64,000 nt of DNA, taken from contig JADLAC010000002.1 in NCBI GenBank assembly GCA_020848435.1, forward strand, positions 186,001 to 250,000. The letters are read 5' to 3'. Shown here piece by piece: positions 34,681 through 43,809 of the stretch. The DNA is from Burkholderiales bacterium (GTDB lineage Bacteria > Pseudomonadota > Gammaproteobacteria > Burkholderiales > WYBJ01). Below the pieces are notes generated by a model. The model worked only from the letters and a program-made list of their open reading frames with translations, did not search any database and was not told the origin of the DNA. Position numbers and translations under genes: made by a program. Each line of letters starts with the position of its first letter. Position 1 is the stretch's first letter.

Positions 34681-35637
34681 ATGCGTTCATTCCTCGGCTA
34701 TGGGATCGTTCTTGCACTCGCGGGCAGCGCCTGCGCTCACGCCGCGGAGCCGAGCTATCCCACGCGACCGGTCCGCATGCTGGTCGGTTTCACGCCGGGC
34801 GGCACCAGCGACGTGGTGGCGCGCATCATCAGCAAGAAGCTCAGTGAGAGCTGGGGTCAACCCTTCGTGGTGGATAACCGCGCCGGTGCGGCAGGCGTCT
34901 TGGCCACGGAGCTCACCGCCCAAGCCGCCCCCGACGGCCACACGCTGATCTTCATTTCCTCCACCTTCACCATGCAGCCGAGCTTTACGCCCAAGCTGCC
35001 TTATGACCCGCTGCGCGATTTCACGCCGGTGACGCTCGCGGTGTCCTCGCCCTATATCCTCGTGGCCCATCCGTCGGTCGAAGCAAAGACCATCAAGGAG
35101 CTGATCGCGTTCGCCAAGGCGCGACCCGGTAAGTTGACCAGCGCGACCGCCGGATCCGGCAGCGCGATCCATACCGCGGCGGAGCTGTTCAACACGATGG
35201 CGGGGGTGGACATCCTGCTGGTGCCCTACAAGGGGGTCGTCGGCATCACCGACCTGCTCGCCGGCCAGGTGCAGCTCGCATTCGCCGGTTTCCCCCAGTC
35301 GATCGCGCACGTGAAAAGCGGCCGTCTCAAAGTGCTTGGCATATCCACCGCGTCGCGCTCGGCTTTTCTGCCCGACATACCCACCATCGCCGAGGCCGGC
35401 GTGCCGGGATTCGACGTCACCATCTGGTACGGGGTGATCGCGCCGGCGAAACTGCCGCAACCGATTCTCGCCAAGCTGCATGGTGGTGTCGCGAGCGCAT
35501 TGAACATGCCGGAGGTGCGCCGCGCGCTCACCGATCTCAATCTCGAAATCGTCGGCAATACGCCCGAGCAATTTTCGGCCATCATTCGCAACGACATCGT
35601 CAAGTGGATGCGACTCACCAAGAAGCCGACTAGATAG
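34681..35637 (+). CDS. Bug/TctC-family periplasmic solute-binding protein
   Basis: A 318-residue TTT receptor with a short, clean signal peptide (site AHA/AEPS). YPTRPVRMLVGFTPGGTSD, VDNRAGAAGV, APDGHTL and LVPYKGVVGITD are present; the central motif is slightly divergent. The ribosome site before the ATG at 34681 is weak. It is divergent from the MmgE pair at 31.7-34.5 kb and convergent with the lipid A module. Confidence 0.91.
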   Translation: MRSFLGYGIVLALAGSACAHAAEPSYPTRPVRMLVGFTPGGTSDVVARIISKKLSESWGQPFVVDNRAGAAGVLATELTAQAAPDGHTLIFISSTFTMQPSFTPKLPYDPLRDFTPVTLAVSSPYILVAHPSVEAKTIKELIAFAKARPGKLTSATAGSGSAIHTAAELFNTMAGVDILLVPYKGVVGITDLLAGQVQLAFAGFPQSIAHVKSGRLKVLGISTASRSAFLPDIPTIAEAGVPGFDVTIWYGVIAPAKLPQPILAKLHGGVASALNMPEVRRALTDLNLEIVGNTPEQFSAIIRNDIVKWMRLTKKPTR

Positions 35638-35680
35638 CCGATGTTTGGATCGCGGCGTTCAGTGCGGCAATGTCGTGTCC

Positions 35681-35699
35681 GACAGGCTCCTAGCCTGTC
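35681..35699. terminator. Hairpin in convergent gap; best copy of a dispersed repeat
   Basis: GACAGGCT (35681-35688), CCT, AGCCTGTC (35692-35699) form a perfect 8-base-pair stem with a 3-base loop in the 123-base gap between a plus-strand binding-protein gene and the minus-strand phosphoethanolamine transferase gene. It could terminate both. There is no U-run on either side, so it may act by another mechanism or simply be a repeat. Related copies occur at 14476 and 59394. Confidence 0.5.
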
Positions 35700-35760
35700 C
35701 GGGTTAGCTCGCGGGGCTGGCGTTTCGCCCTGAGGCCGGCTGCCGCAAATGCGGCGCGCA

Positions 35761-37407
35761 TCATTGGCGGAGCTCAAGCAGACAGCCGGCAGTCAAGTCC
35801 CGCTCGCGCCGATAGCGCGGCGTCTCGACGCGCAGCAGGCCCAGCACCGAATGGTATAGGTTGTCGTGGCTTACGTCGCGGCCACTGTCCCGGCGAAGGC
35901 AACGGGTGTCGATGCCGAGGCCCGCGGCCGAGCGCTCCGGGATCCACCACAGCATCGGCACGCTTAGCTGCTCATCGGGCGCGATCGCGTAGGGCAAGCC
36001 GTGCAGGAATAGACCTTTCTCGCCGAGCGATTCGCCGTGATCCGAGGCATAGATCATGGCGACATCGAACCGCGGCTGCAATTGGGCAAGATGTTCGATC
36101 ACGCGTGCCAGCACATGATCGGTGTAAAGAATCGCGTTGTCGTAGGCATTGACGATCTCCGCGCGGCTGCATCCACGCAACTGTTCCTTGTCGCAGGCAG
36201 GCATGAATTGCTTGTAGGCGTCGGGATAACGCCGGAAGTAGGCAGGCCCATGATTGCCGATCTGGTGCAACACCACGACCAGATCGCCGGTGTCTTGCGC
36301 GGTCACGCGCGCAAGCTCGTGGACCAGAATCTCGTCGTAACAGTGCTCGGCGCCGCATAACCCGGAGTTGCCCTCGACAGCGAGATGCCGGTACTCCAGG
36401 CCCTCGCACACGCCCTTGCAGCCGCTTTGGTTGTCAAGCCAGGTAACTTTGAATCCGGCATGCGAGAGCACGTGCAGCAGCGAGTCGTGCCGCCGGATAC
36501 GCGATTCATCGTAATCCGCGCGTCCGAAGGGGGAGAACATGCACGGCAGCGAAACCTCCGTCGACGTGCCGCACGCGCGGACGCGCGAAAAATTGATGAC
36601 CTCGAGCTGCGCGAGCTCGCGATTGGTCGGGCGCGGGTAGCCGTTGAGGGAGAAGTTGCCTGCCCGTGCCGTCTCGCCGATCACCATCACGAGCAGCGTC
36701 GGTTTGTGCCGGACGGGGCGATCCTGTCGGTGCGCTGCTTCGGGGGGGGCGCGCTTGGCTCTGGCCGCATGGGCATCGGCGGCCAAGACATGACCGAGCG
36801 ACCAGATCGCACTCGCGGGCAACACCGTATAGCGAAGCTCTTTTTGGGTGCGCAGCAAAGCGCTGAGGTCTTGATACACCGTGAGCAGCGCGCCTGCCGC
36901 GGCCAGCGCCGAAGCCGTTATCGCCGCCAGCCGCCTGACGAACGTGCGTCGCCTGGTGTGAGCGCGAACGCGCAGCGACCATAGCGCCGCGAGGGGCAAG
37001 ACCCCGACGAGCACCGCCAGCAACGTGTCGGCGGTCACGACCTCGGCCGCTTCCCGAATGTCGGTGTGGAGTACGTTGCGCATCATGCCGGCGTCCAGTA
37101 CGACGCCGTAGTTCTGCATGATCTGGTTCGCCGCTGCGCTGACGAGGCCCAGCGCGAGCAGCAGTGGGCGAATGGCGCGGCGCGTGGCGAAAGGGACCAT
37201 CGCCAGAAAGTGAACCGCAACCAGGAGGACAGCAACCGCCGCAACGAACGACCAGGTATCCCAATCGGTAAGCGATCTTCCCGCAAGCGCGCGACGCCAG
37301 AACGCCGTGTTGGCGACCGCCACCAGATAGATCGAACCGATCAGGAGCATGCATTCGGCGGTCAGCTCAAACGAGCGGCGCCCGCGCGCGCTCCCCCGGT
37401 CCGGCAT
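35761..37407 (-). CDS. eptA: Lipid A phosphoethanolamine transferase (EptA/PmrC-like)
   Basis: A 548-residue inner-membrane enzyme with about five N-terminal transmembrane segments (near 19-36, 51-72, 78-93, 124-142, 157-174) and a periplasmic alkaline-phosphatase-fold domain. Thr246 in VIGETARAGNFSLNGYPRPT is the phosphoethanolamine-accepting nucleophile with Glu245 as a zinc ligand; YASDHGESLGE carries the later zinc ligands. It moves phosphoethanolamine from phosphatidylethanolamine to lipid A, leaving diacylglycerol. The ATG at 37407 lies just past the stop of the PAP2-DgkA fusion (37409-37411), so translation is coupled. A two-component system heads the set, as with pmrAB. Some relatives modify other glycans. 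Confidence 0.9.
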   Translation of the reverse strand: MPDRGSARGRRSFELTAECMLLIGSIYLVAVANTAFWRRALAGRSLTDWDTWSFVAAVAVLLVAVHFLAMVPFATRRAIRPLLLALGLVSAAANQIMQNYGVVLDAGMMRNVLHTDIREAAEVVTADTLLAVLVGVLPLAALWSLRVRAHTRRRTFVRRLAAITASALAAAGALLTVYQDLSALLRTQKELRYTVLPASAIWSLGHVLAADAHAARAKRAPPEAAHRQDRPVRHKPTLLVMVIGETARAGNFSLNGYPRPTNRELAQLEVINFSRVRACGTSTEVSLPCMFSPFGRADYDESRIRRHDSLLHVLSHAGFKVTWLDNQSGCKGVCEGLEYRHLAVEGNSGLCGAEHCYDEILVHELARVTAQDTGDLVVVLHQIGNHGPAYFRRYPDAYKQFMPACDKEQLRGCSRAEIVNAYDNAILYTDHVLARVIEHLAQLQPRFDVAMIYASDHGESLGEKGLFLHGLPYAIAPDEQLSVPMLWWIPERSAAGLGIDTRCLRRDSGRDVSHDNLYHSVLGLLRVETPRYRRERDLTAGCLLELRQ

Positions 37408-37408
37408 C

Positions 37409-38524
37409 TCAGCTCGAAGCCGACAGGATCGTGAGCCAGACAGCAGCCGCGATCGCAAGGGATACGCCGACGGCGGCTGAACCGGCATCCTTGGCGAGAC
37501 CCGCAAGCGGGTGCTGCTCAGGCGAGACGAGATCCACGACGGCCTCGATTGCCGAATTCAACAACTCGACCACCAGGACGAACCCAAGGCTCACAAGAAG
37601 CGCACAGCGCGCGTAAGTCGTGACGTCCGCGAGGATGGCCACGGGACAGAGCAGAGCGGCGGCCGCCACCTCCTGGCGAAAGGCTGCCTCCCGGCGCCAA
37701 ACCGCGCGCAAACCTCGGCTCGAGTACACGGCCGCCAATCCGATCCTGCGCCAACCCGTGGCGGCAGTCTTCGGCCCGCATGCCGATGGGTTAGAGCGCG
37801 CTATCGTGTTCTCGCCCCCCAAGCGAGCAGCTCGGAGGGTGGGCGCGAAGACAAGCGCGGCGGCACACCAGTCGATGGCCGCCGACCAGAGATTGTGGCT
37901 GAGGAAATGCGCGCCCTGTGCGATGCGAACGAGGCTGAATCCCAACCCGGCCAGCAAGGCGGCCGCGAGACCGGCTCGTTGCAGGCGCCGATTGCGGCCG
38001 GCGCAACCAGCGAAGAATAGTGCCACGAGCGAAAAGCCGCCCGCCGCATGTCCACTGGGAAAGCAGCGTCCGGCGTTCACGTTGGGGACGAACCAGCCGC
38101 TGGCGTATTGCGCCGCGCCGCCGAACTGTACGAGATCCCAAGGACAGCGGTAGGCGTTGATCTCCTTCAACACGACGACGATGGTCGGTCCAAGCGCCAT
38201 GGCGAGGACGGTGATCCAGACGATCGCTGCGTGCCCGCGAAATCTGGGAACCGCGGCACTGACGACGCCGGCGGCCAGCAGTGACAGCCAGAATCCGACA
38301 ACCGCGGATTTCGCGACGCGATGCCCGAGGGTCTCGAACAATGGCCAGCCTCGCGCCGGAAAGGTGCTGCGCGCAGGATCGAAGAATGCGGCCGCAATGT
38401 GCTCGTCCATGCCGCTCGCGTGGAGCGCGAACGCCGCGACCGCGAGGGCCAGCGGAATGAGACAGGCGTGGATCAGAAGAAAGCGATCGGCGCCCTCAGT
38501 CCAGGTCGAAACGCTAGATTGCAT
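37409..38524 (-). CDS. PAP2-type phosphatase fused to diacylglycerol kinase (DgkA)
   Basis: A 371-residue integral membrane fusion. Residues about 15-235 are a PAP2 phosphatase: Lys120..Arg126-Cys-Pro128, Pro156-Ser-Gly-His159 and Arg200..His206 form its active site. Residues about 258-371 are a complete DgkA: VELLNSAIEAVVD (Glu320, Asn323, Glu327) and AKDAGSAAV (Lys345, Asp346). DgkA would rephosphorylate the diacylglycerol left by EptA. The PAP2 half could dephosphorylate lipid A, undecaprenyl pyrophosphate or phosphatidate. The loop between is about 25 residues without low complexity. The neighbours are the histidine kinase gene (84 bases upstream) and eptA (overlapping). Confidence 0.9.
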   Translation of the reverse strand: MQSSVSTWTEGADRFLLIHACLIPLALAVAAFALHASGMDEHIAAAFFDPARSTFPARGWPLFETLGHRVAKSAVVGFWLSLLAAGVVSAAVPRFRGHAAIVWITVLAMALGPTIVVVLKEINAYRCPWDLVQFGGAAQYASGWFVPNVNAGRCFPSGHAAGGFSLVALFFAGCAGRNRRLQRAGLAAALLAGLGFSLVRIAQGAHFLSHNLWSAAIDWCAAALVFAPTLRAARLGGENTIARSNPSACGPKTAATGWRRIGLAAVYSSRGLRAVWRREAAFRQEVAAAALLCPVAILADVTTYARCALLVSLGFVLVVELLNSAIEAVVDLVSPEQHPLAGLAKDAGSAAVGVSLAIAAAVWLTILSASS

Positions 38525-38608
38525 CGACGGCTCGTTCGAAGCTGTCCGCGCACACTAGCCTGTGCAGCGTCGAAGCCGCGTCGAAGGAGCGTCAAATCTG
38601 CGTGAAAC

Positions 38609-39907
38609 TCAGGCCAGCCGCAGCACGAAGCGAGCGCCGCAACCGGGCTCCGAGCTTGCAACCAGGGTCCATTTGTTGAGCTGCGCGACCTGGTGAGCGA
38701 TTGCCAAGCCCAGGCCTTCGCCGCTCGCGTCGATGCCGGGTGAATCCTTCAATCGGCCGCGATAGTAGCGCTCGAAGACGAGCTCGAGGTCCTGCGGCGC
38801 GATACCCGGCCCGTCGTCCGCGACTTCGATCGATTGGTCGTGGTAGGAAACGACGCATCGCGCGGGTGCCGCGTGCTCGGCCGAATTGCGGATGAGATTG
38901 CGCAGGATCGTCAGCAACGAGTGTCGATCGGCGTCGACGAACGTCCCGGCTGGGACCGCGTTGACGAATTGGAGCCGTTCGACGCTCGCATGCGCGCCCA
39001 AGCTCGACCAGGCATCGTCGACGCACCGTGCGAGATCGATCGGTTGCGATTTTACGCCTTGCCGCTGGGAGAGCACGCGCGCGGACTCAAGCGCGGCGCT
39101 GACGGCGTCGACCATCGACATCGCCCGCTGCAGCCTCGCCCGGCTGGGCGCGCCAGCGTCCGGCGCGAGGCAGAGCAGTTCGAGGTCCGTGCGCAACGCC
39201 GTCAGGGGCGTGCGAATTTCGTGGCGTACGTTCGAGACGAACTCGCGCTCGCGGGCGACGGCCTCTTCGAACCGGCTTTGCACGCGGCGGAAGGCATCGG
39301 ACAACTTCGCTTCTTCGTCAGAGGCTGCCGCATCCATGGAGGCATCGGGAGCCCAGTTGCTCAACTGTTCCGTCACGCGCTCGATCGGCGCGGCTACGGC
39401 TTTGGCGATCCAGTGCGACGCGGCCAGCGCAAGCACGACACAAAGCACGCCCAGGCCGAGCATGTAGATCCCGAACTGATCGACCTTGTTCTCGTTGCCG
39501 GTGGCATCGTACTGCACAAACAGGCGCCCCTGGGCGGTCGGCAGCACCACGAGGTGCAGCTCCGCACCGCCGCTCCTCGATCGGTGCGCGCCATCGCTCA
39601 GTGATTTCAGATGCTCGGGTACGGGCCCGGGAAGGGTGTGGCCGCGGGTATCCATCAGCCATGCTGACAGCGTCGGCGTCGGCTGGAACAGCGCGCCGGC
39701 ATTCAAGCCGTGCAGCTCGCCGCGCTCGGCGTGCACGGCTAGGCGCCGCGCTTCAGCCATTACCCACTCGTCGGCGAGATCGTCCTCCTGTTCCGCAAGC
39801 GACAGATACGCGAGCAGGCCCTGAACGCCGACAAAGACGGCCACGATACCCGCCAGCGCCGTCAATACGCGTTCGCGCAGGCTCAGGCGCCTGTTGACGA
39901 ATCGCAT
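38609..39907 (-). CDS. Sensor histidine kinase (PmrB/QseC-like)
   Basis: A 432-residue kinase: transmembrane helix near 14-34, a periplasmic sensor of about 110 residues, a second helix near 147-165, HAMP-like linker, phospho-acceptor His229 in FVSNVRHEIRTPL, and an ATPase domain with NLIRNSAEH, ADDGPGIA and GLGLAI. The ATG at 39907 overlaps the end of the response-regulator gene by 25 bases. The location directly upstream of the PAP2-DgkA and eptA genes suggests it senses envelope stress such as metal ions or cationic peptides, as PmrB does; the sensor domain has no acidic ExxE iron motif that I can see, so the signal is open. Confidence 0.92.
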   Translation of the reverse strand: MRFVNRRLSLRERVLTALAGIVAVFVGVQGLLAYLSLAEQEDDLADEWVMAEARRLAVHAERGELHGLNAGALFQPTPTLSAWLMDTRGHTLPGPVPEHLKSLSDGAHRSRSGGAELHLVVLPTAQGRLFVQYDATGNENKVDQFGIYMLGLGVLCVVLALAASHWIAKAVAAPIERVTEQLSNWAPDASMDAAASDEEAKLSDAFRRVQSRFEEAVAREREFVSNVRHEIRTPLTALRTDLELLCLAPDAGAPSRARLQRAMSMVDAVSAALESARVLSQRQGVKSQPIDLARCVDDAWSSLGAHASVERLQFVNAVPAGTFVDADRHSLLTILRNLIRNSAEHAAPARCVVSYHDQSIEVADDGPGIAPQDLELVFERYYRGRLKDSPGIDASGEGLGLAIAHQVAQLNKWTLVASSEPGCGARFVLRLA

Positions 39908-40614
39908 CGCAGTCGGTAACCGACCTTAGGTATGGTTTCCAGGCCGTGGAACCGTGCCTGTACCAATGCTCGTCGAAGAATGTGAACTTGGCTGCGCAAC
40001 GCATCGCTCTCCGGTACGTCGGAAGGCCACAGCGCGGCTTCCAGCTCGGAGCGCGTCACGACACGCCCTGGGTCACGCAAGAGGCGGTCCAAGAGCTGGA
40101 GGCTGCGCGGCATCAAACGCACGGGCAGCCCATGGACATACACCTGCCGGGTTCGGCGATCGAATCGGAGCTCCCCGGCGCTTACCGTGTCCTCGACCAC
40201 GCCTCCGCCCGCCCGCCGATGCAAAGCGGTGATCCGCATCATGACCTCCGCCAGCGCGAAGGGCTTGGTCAGATAATCGTCGGCGCCGGCATTGAATCCT
40301 TCCTGCTTGCTCGCGATCTGATCGCGTGCCGTGAGGATCAACACGGGGGTCGCTATGCCAAGCGACCGGCGCACGTGGTTTAGCACACTCAGACCATCGA
40401 GTCTGGGAAGCCCGAGATCCAGGACGATCACGTCGAAGCTCTCGCTAGTCAGCCGCGCGATGGCCGCGGGACCATCGTAGGCGATGTCGACCGACGGTCC
40501 GTTCGCTTCGATGTACTCGACCAGATTGCCAGCGATCGTGCGATCGTCTTCGACCACGAGGACACGGCAGCTCGGCCCCAAGCGTTGGCGCACGGTCAAT
40601 CTATCTCGCCGCAA
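39883..40614 (-). CDS. OmpR/PmrA-family response regulator
   Basis: A response regulator with receiver domain (acidic pair in VVEDD at 22-24, phospho-acceptor Asp66 in VIVLDLGLPRLDG, Lys115 in YLTKPF) and a C-terminal winged-helix OmpR domain (RHRSQ-like helix SDALRSQVHILRRAL, then IPKVGYRL). It probably controls its own operon: kinase, PAP2-DgkA, eptA. The longest frame begins with TTG at 40614; a GTG at 40593 would leave nine residues before the first strand and is an equally good start. Neither has a strong ribosome site. Confidence 0.92.
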   Translation of the reverse strand: MRRDRLTVRQRLGPSCRVLVVEDDRTIAGNLVEYIEANGPSVDIAYDGPAAIARLTSESFDVIVLDLGLPRLDGLSVLNHVRRSLGIATPVLILTARDQIASKQEGFNAGADDYLTKPFALAEVMMRITALHRRAGGGVVEDTVSAGELRFDRRTRQVYVHGLPVRLMPRSLQLLDRLLRDPGRVVTRSELEAALWPSDVPESDALRSQVHILRRALVQARFHGLETIPKVGYRLRCDSSTGA

Positions 40615-40909
40615 ATCGCATGACGGTTGCGAAGTTTCAAGAGAGTCGCGTCACCAATGGTAGGCTTGCTCTCCCGCGAACGCAACGATGCCGCCTCGGC
40701 GCAGGGCTCGCCGCCGCCGCAGCAACCGCCCGGTCGCAAGCACTTCGTCGCCGCCCTCTCTGGCGCACGTCCTCCGACAGATCTCGTGGCGGCAAAGCGC
40801 ACGGGGCGGTCAACGATGGTCAGCGTCCACGAAATTCCTGGTGGCAGACGATGTCGTTGATCGAAGACTGGATTAAGATCGATCCACCAGAATCTCGCGA
40901 GGAGTACGA
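40615..40909. other. Intergenic region between response regulator and thiolase-like operon
   Basis: About 295 bases between divergent genes. No coding frame with family resemblance and no clear consensus promoter is visible. It must hold the promoters of both the two-component/lipid A operon and the thiolase-like operon. The last 40 bases carry GAGGAG, the ribosome site of the plus-strand gene. Confidence 0.4.
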
Positions 40910-42127
40910 GTGACCAAGCTCGCCAATAACTGCGCGATCGCGGGCATCACGCGCGCGATCGGCTTGAGGTCGGACCAGGACAAGAAGACCCCGCTTCAGC
41001 TCGTGGTCGAAGCGTGTTCGCAGCTCATGCGCCAGACGGGCGTGGGACGCAACCGAATCGGCGCGCTGTTCACCGGGCGCATGCCCCGTTCCTACATGAC
41101 GCTCCAGTACAGTCAGAGCCTCGTCAACGAGCTGAAGATCGCGCCCATGTTCAGCACCGAGGTCACCTCGCATGGCGGCGGCGCGCTCGGCACGATCGAG
41201 CTCGCGGTGCTCGCGCTCAATGCGGGCTTGATCGATTACGCGCTGTGCGTGACGGGGGAGGCGAGCCCGATCTGGATCGACATGATCGGCGGCAGCGCGA
41301 ACTGGGAGGCCGACCTGCAATTCGAGGCGCCCTATGGACCGACGACGCCCGCGTTGTATGCGCAATCGGCATGCCGTTACATGCACGAATGCGGCATCAC
41401 GGCCGAACAGATGGCGCGGGTGGCGGTGGAGAACCGTCGCTGGGCATTGCATCATCCGTACGCAGCCATGCGCGCCAAGGGTCCGATCAGCGTGGCGGAT
41501 GTGCTCAATTCCCCGATGATCGCCTCGCCGCTGCGTCTATTGGATTGTGCGCCGTGGTTTCCCGGCGGCATCGCCAGCGCCGCGCTCATCACCCGCGCGG
41601 AGATCGCTCGCGACGTGTGCGCCGAGCCCGCTTACATCGCGGGCTTCGGCCAGTCGAACACCCATGAATGGGTCGGCGAACGCATGGGAACGTGGGGCGT
41701 GGGTCCGTTCGAGCAGGGGCCGAGCATGGTGCGCACCGGCGCGCGCATCGCCGCGGCACAAGCCTATGCGATGGCCGGGGTCGGCGCGCGCGATATCGAT
41801 ATCGTGGAGACTTCGGTTCCATTTACCTACGCCAACCTGCTCATGCTGGAAGAGCTGGGATTCTGCGCTGAAGGCGAGGGCGGGCGCTTCGTCGAAGCGG
41901 GTGGCGTGGATTTCGACGGCGGTTTGCCGTTCAACACCACCGGCGGCTATCTTTCGTTCGGGCAATCGGGGCAAGGGCTGTATCTGCTGAAGGAGATCGT
42001 GGACCAGATGTGGCACCACGCGGAAGGCTATCCGGTTGCAAACGTCGAGACCGGGCTGGTGCATGGACACGGCGGCCCGCTCGCTTGCCATTCGGTCATG
42101 ATCGTCTCCAAGCAACCGACCTGCTGA
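40910..42127 (+). CDS. Thiolase-fold protein lacking the nucleophilic Cys (Ltp2-like)
   Basis: A 405-residue thiolase-superfamily protein of the SCP2/lipid-transfer branch. Where active thiolases carry the nucleophile (CASG/CATG), this protein reads VTSHGGGALG (86-95) with no cysteine. The later GHP loop reads SFGQSGQG, so its histidine is also missing, while HGHGGPLACHS near the C-terminus retains a Cys/His pair. Such proteins can act as retro-aldolases when joined to a DUF35 partner (Ltp2-ChsH2 in steroid side-chain cleavage), and a DUF35 gene follows after 12 bases. The start is GTG at 40910 after GAGGAG. It opens the set DUF35, CoA-transferase, binding protein. Confidence 0.88.
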   Translation: MTKLANNCAIAGITRAIGLRSDQDKKTPLQLVVEACSQLMRQTGVGRNRIGALFTGRMPRSYMTLQYSQSLVNELKIAPMFSTEVTSHGGGALGTIELAVLALNAGLIDYALCVTGEASPIWIDMIGGSANWEADLQFEAPYGPTTPALYAQSACRYMHECGITAEQMARVAVENRRWALHHPYAAMRAKGPISVADVLNSPMIASPLRLLDCAPWFPGGIASAALITRAEIARDVCAEPAYIAGFGQSNTHEWVGERMGTWGVGPFEQGPSMVRTGARIAAAQAYAMAGVGARDIDIVETSVPFTYANLLMLEELGFCAEGEGGRFVEAGGVDFDGGLPFNTTGGYLSFGQSGQGLYLLKEIVDQMWHHAEGYPVANVETGLVHGHGGPLACHSVMIVSKQPTC

Positions 42128-42139
42128 GGAAGTGAAACG

Positions 42140-42619
42140 ATGAGCAGCTCGACTGAAGCCACCGTAGCCGATTGGTCCGCCGGGCGCCATGTCATGGCGG
42201 GCGAGCTCTTTCTCGGACTCTACCAGCCTTCACCAGAGACAGCCGGGTTCTGGGAAGGCGTGGCGCGCGGGGAGCTGTTGTTCAAGTGGTGCGCCGCGTG
42301 CGCGCGTGCCTACCATCCGCGGCGCATCATCTGCCCCCAGTGCTCCAGTACGCAGCTTGCATGGCGTCCAGCCTCTGGCGAGGGCAAGGTGTATTCGTTC
42401 AGCGAGGTGCATCGCGCGCCGACCAAGGCGTTTGGCCGCGGTGCGCCGTACACGGTCGGACTGATCGAGACGGCAGAAGGCGTGCACTACTTTTGCCGCA
42501 TCGTGGCGCAGCAGGGCGCGGCCATCGCGATCGACAGCCCGGCACGGCTCGATTTCCGCGTCTTGGAAACCGGCCAGCGGCTGCCCGTCTTCGTCGTTTC
42601 TGCGGAAGGCGCGCGGTGA
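42140..42619 (+). CDS. DUF35 (rubredoxin-like zinc ribbon + OB-fold) acyl-CoA-binding partner
   Basis: A 159-residue protein with an N-terminal helix, a zinc ribbon (Cys51, Cys54, Cys65, Cys68 in CAACARAYHP..IICPQC) and a C-terminal OB fold (GKVYSFSEVHRAP..APYTVGLIE). This is the standard partner of Cys-less thiolase-like proteins; it donates part of the acyl-CoA pocket and stabilises the dimer. GAGGAAG precedes the ATG. It lies 12 bases after the thiolase-like gene and its TGA overlaps the GTG of the CoA-transferase, showing tight coupling. Confidence 0.92.
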   Translation: MSSSTEATVADWSAGRHVMAGELFLGLYQPSPETAGFWEGVARGELLFKWCAACARAYHPRRIICPQCSSTQLAWRPASGEGKVYSFSEVHRAPTKAFGRGAPYTVGLIETAEGVHYFCRIVAQQGAAIAIDSPARLDFRVLETGQRLPVFVVSAEGAR

Positions 42620-43809
42620 GCGCGGGACCGCTGGCGGGCATCCGCGTCATCGACATCACTCGCGCGCTCACGGGACCGTTCTGCACCATGATCCTCGGCG
42701 ATCTGGGCGCCGACGTGGTCAAAGTCGAGATCCCCGGTCGCGGCGACGAGGCCCGCCACTGGGGGCCGCCGTTCGCGGGCGGCGCCGGCCCCAATTTCCT
42801 CGGATTCAATCGCAACAAGCGCAGCGTCGAGCTCGACCTGCACACCGCGGGCGGTCAGGCGGCAGTGCGTGCGCTGGCCGCCACCGCGGATGTCGTCGTC
42901 GAGAACTTCAGGCCAGGCACGATGGCGAAATTCGGCATCGGTTACGATGTCCTCAAGGCACTGCGGCCGGGACTCATCTATTGCGCGATCAGCGGCTACG
43001 GCAAGCAAGGGCCGCTGGCGAATTGGCCAGCGATGGATCTGATGATCCAGGCGGTGAGCGGGATCATGGCGCTCACGGGCGAAGTGGGCGGCCGCCCCTG
43101 CAAGGTCGCGGCACCGATCACCGATCTCTTCGGCGGCTTCTCCGCGGCCATCGCCATCATGGGTGCGATCCACGAGCGCAGCCGCACTGGCGAAGGTCGC
43201 GAGATCGACATCAGCATGCTCGATTGCGCCTTCACCATACTCGGGCAATCGGTCTCGGCCTGGGGCATCGACGGCAAGGATCCGGCGCGCGTCGGCAATG
43301 CGCATCCGCTGATGGCGCCCTATCAAGGCTTCCGCACCCGGACCAAGGAGATCGTCTGTGCGATCACCAACCAGAAGCGGTGGGAGCGCATGTGCACGCT
43401 GCCGCAATTCGCTCATCTCCTCGGTCGCCCGGAATACGCTTCGCAGGCGTCACGCAACGCGCATCGCGCGCAACTGTGCGCGGAAATGGAAGCCGTGCTG
43501 CAAACGCAGCCCGCGGACTATTGGCTCGGCCATTTCTTTCGGCTCGAGCTGCCGGCGGCGCCGGTCAATACCGTGGCGGAAATCGCCGCACATCCGCATG
43601 TGCAGCAACGCGGGTCATTGATGGAGATCGAATACCCACCCGGATCGGGCCACAGCGTCACCATTCCCGGCATGCCGTGGCGCGATGTTGCTGCGACCGT
43701 CGGTTTGCGCAATCCGCCCGCGCTGGGGCAACACACCGACGAGGTGCTCGCCGAGTGTGGGGCGATCCCCTTTGAACCTTCAGCGAACGAGAGCAGGAGC
43801 AGATCTTGA
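42616..43809 (+). CDS. CaiB/BaiF (class III) CoA-transferase
   Basis: A 397-residue family III CoA-transferase: LAGIRVIDITRALTGPFC, DLGADVVKVE, FNRNKRSVELDL, CAISGYGKQGP, and the catalytic Asp in VAAPITDLFGGF. The start is GTG at 42616 (GTGA overlap with the DUF35 stop, preceded by GGAAGG). It probably activates the acid that the upstream thiolase-like/DUF35 pair then cleaves as a CoA ester. The C-terminal end overlaps the TTG of the next binding-protein gene. Confidence 0.92.
   Translation: MSAGPLAGIRVIDITRALTGPFCTMILGDLGADVVKVEIPGRGDEARHWGPPFAGGAGPNFLGFNRNKRSVELDLHTAGGQAAVRALAATADVVVENFRPGTMAKFGIGYDVLKALRPGLIYCAISGYGKQGPLANWPAMDLMIQAVSGIMALTGEVGGRPCKVAAPITDLFGGFSAAIAIMGAIHERSRTGEGREIDISMLDCAFTILGQSVSAWGIDGKDPARVGNAHPLMAPYQGFRTRTKEIVCAITNQKRWERMCTLPQFAHLLGRPEYASQASRNAHRAQLCAEMEAVLQTQPADYWLGHFFRLELPAAPVNTVAEIAAHPHVQQRGSLMEIEYPPGSGHSVTIPGMPWRDVAATVGLRNPPALGQHTDEVLAECGAIPFEPSANESRSRS

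Noticed and set aside
40620-40913. Small open frames ahead of the thiolase-like gene
   Set aside because: Several frames overlap each other, lack ribosome sites and are Arg/Ser-rich. None resembles a protein, so the stretch is annotated as intergenic.
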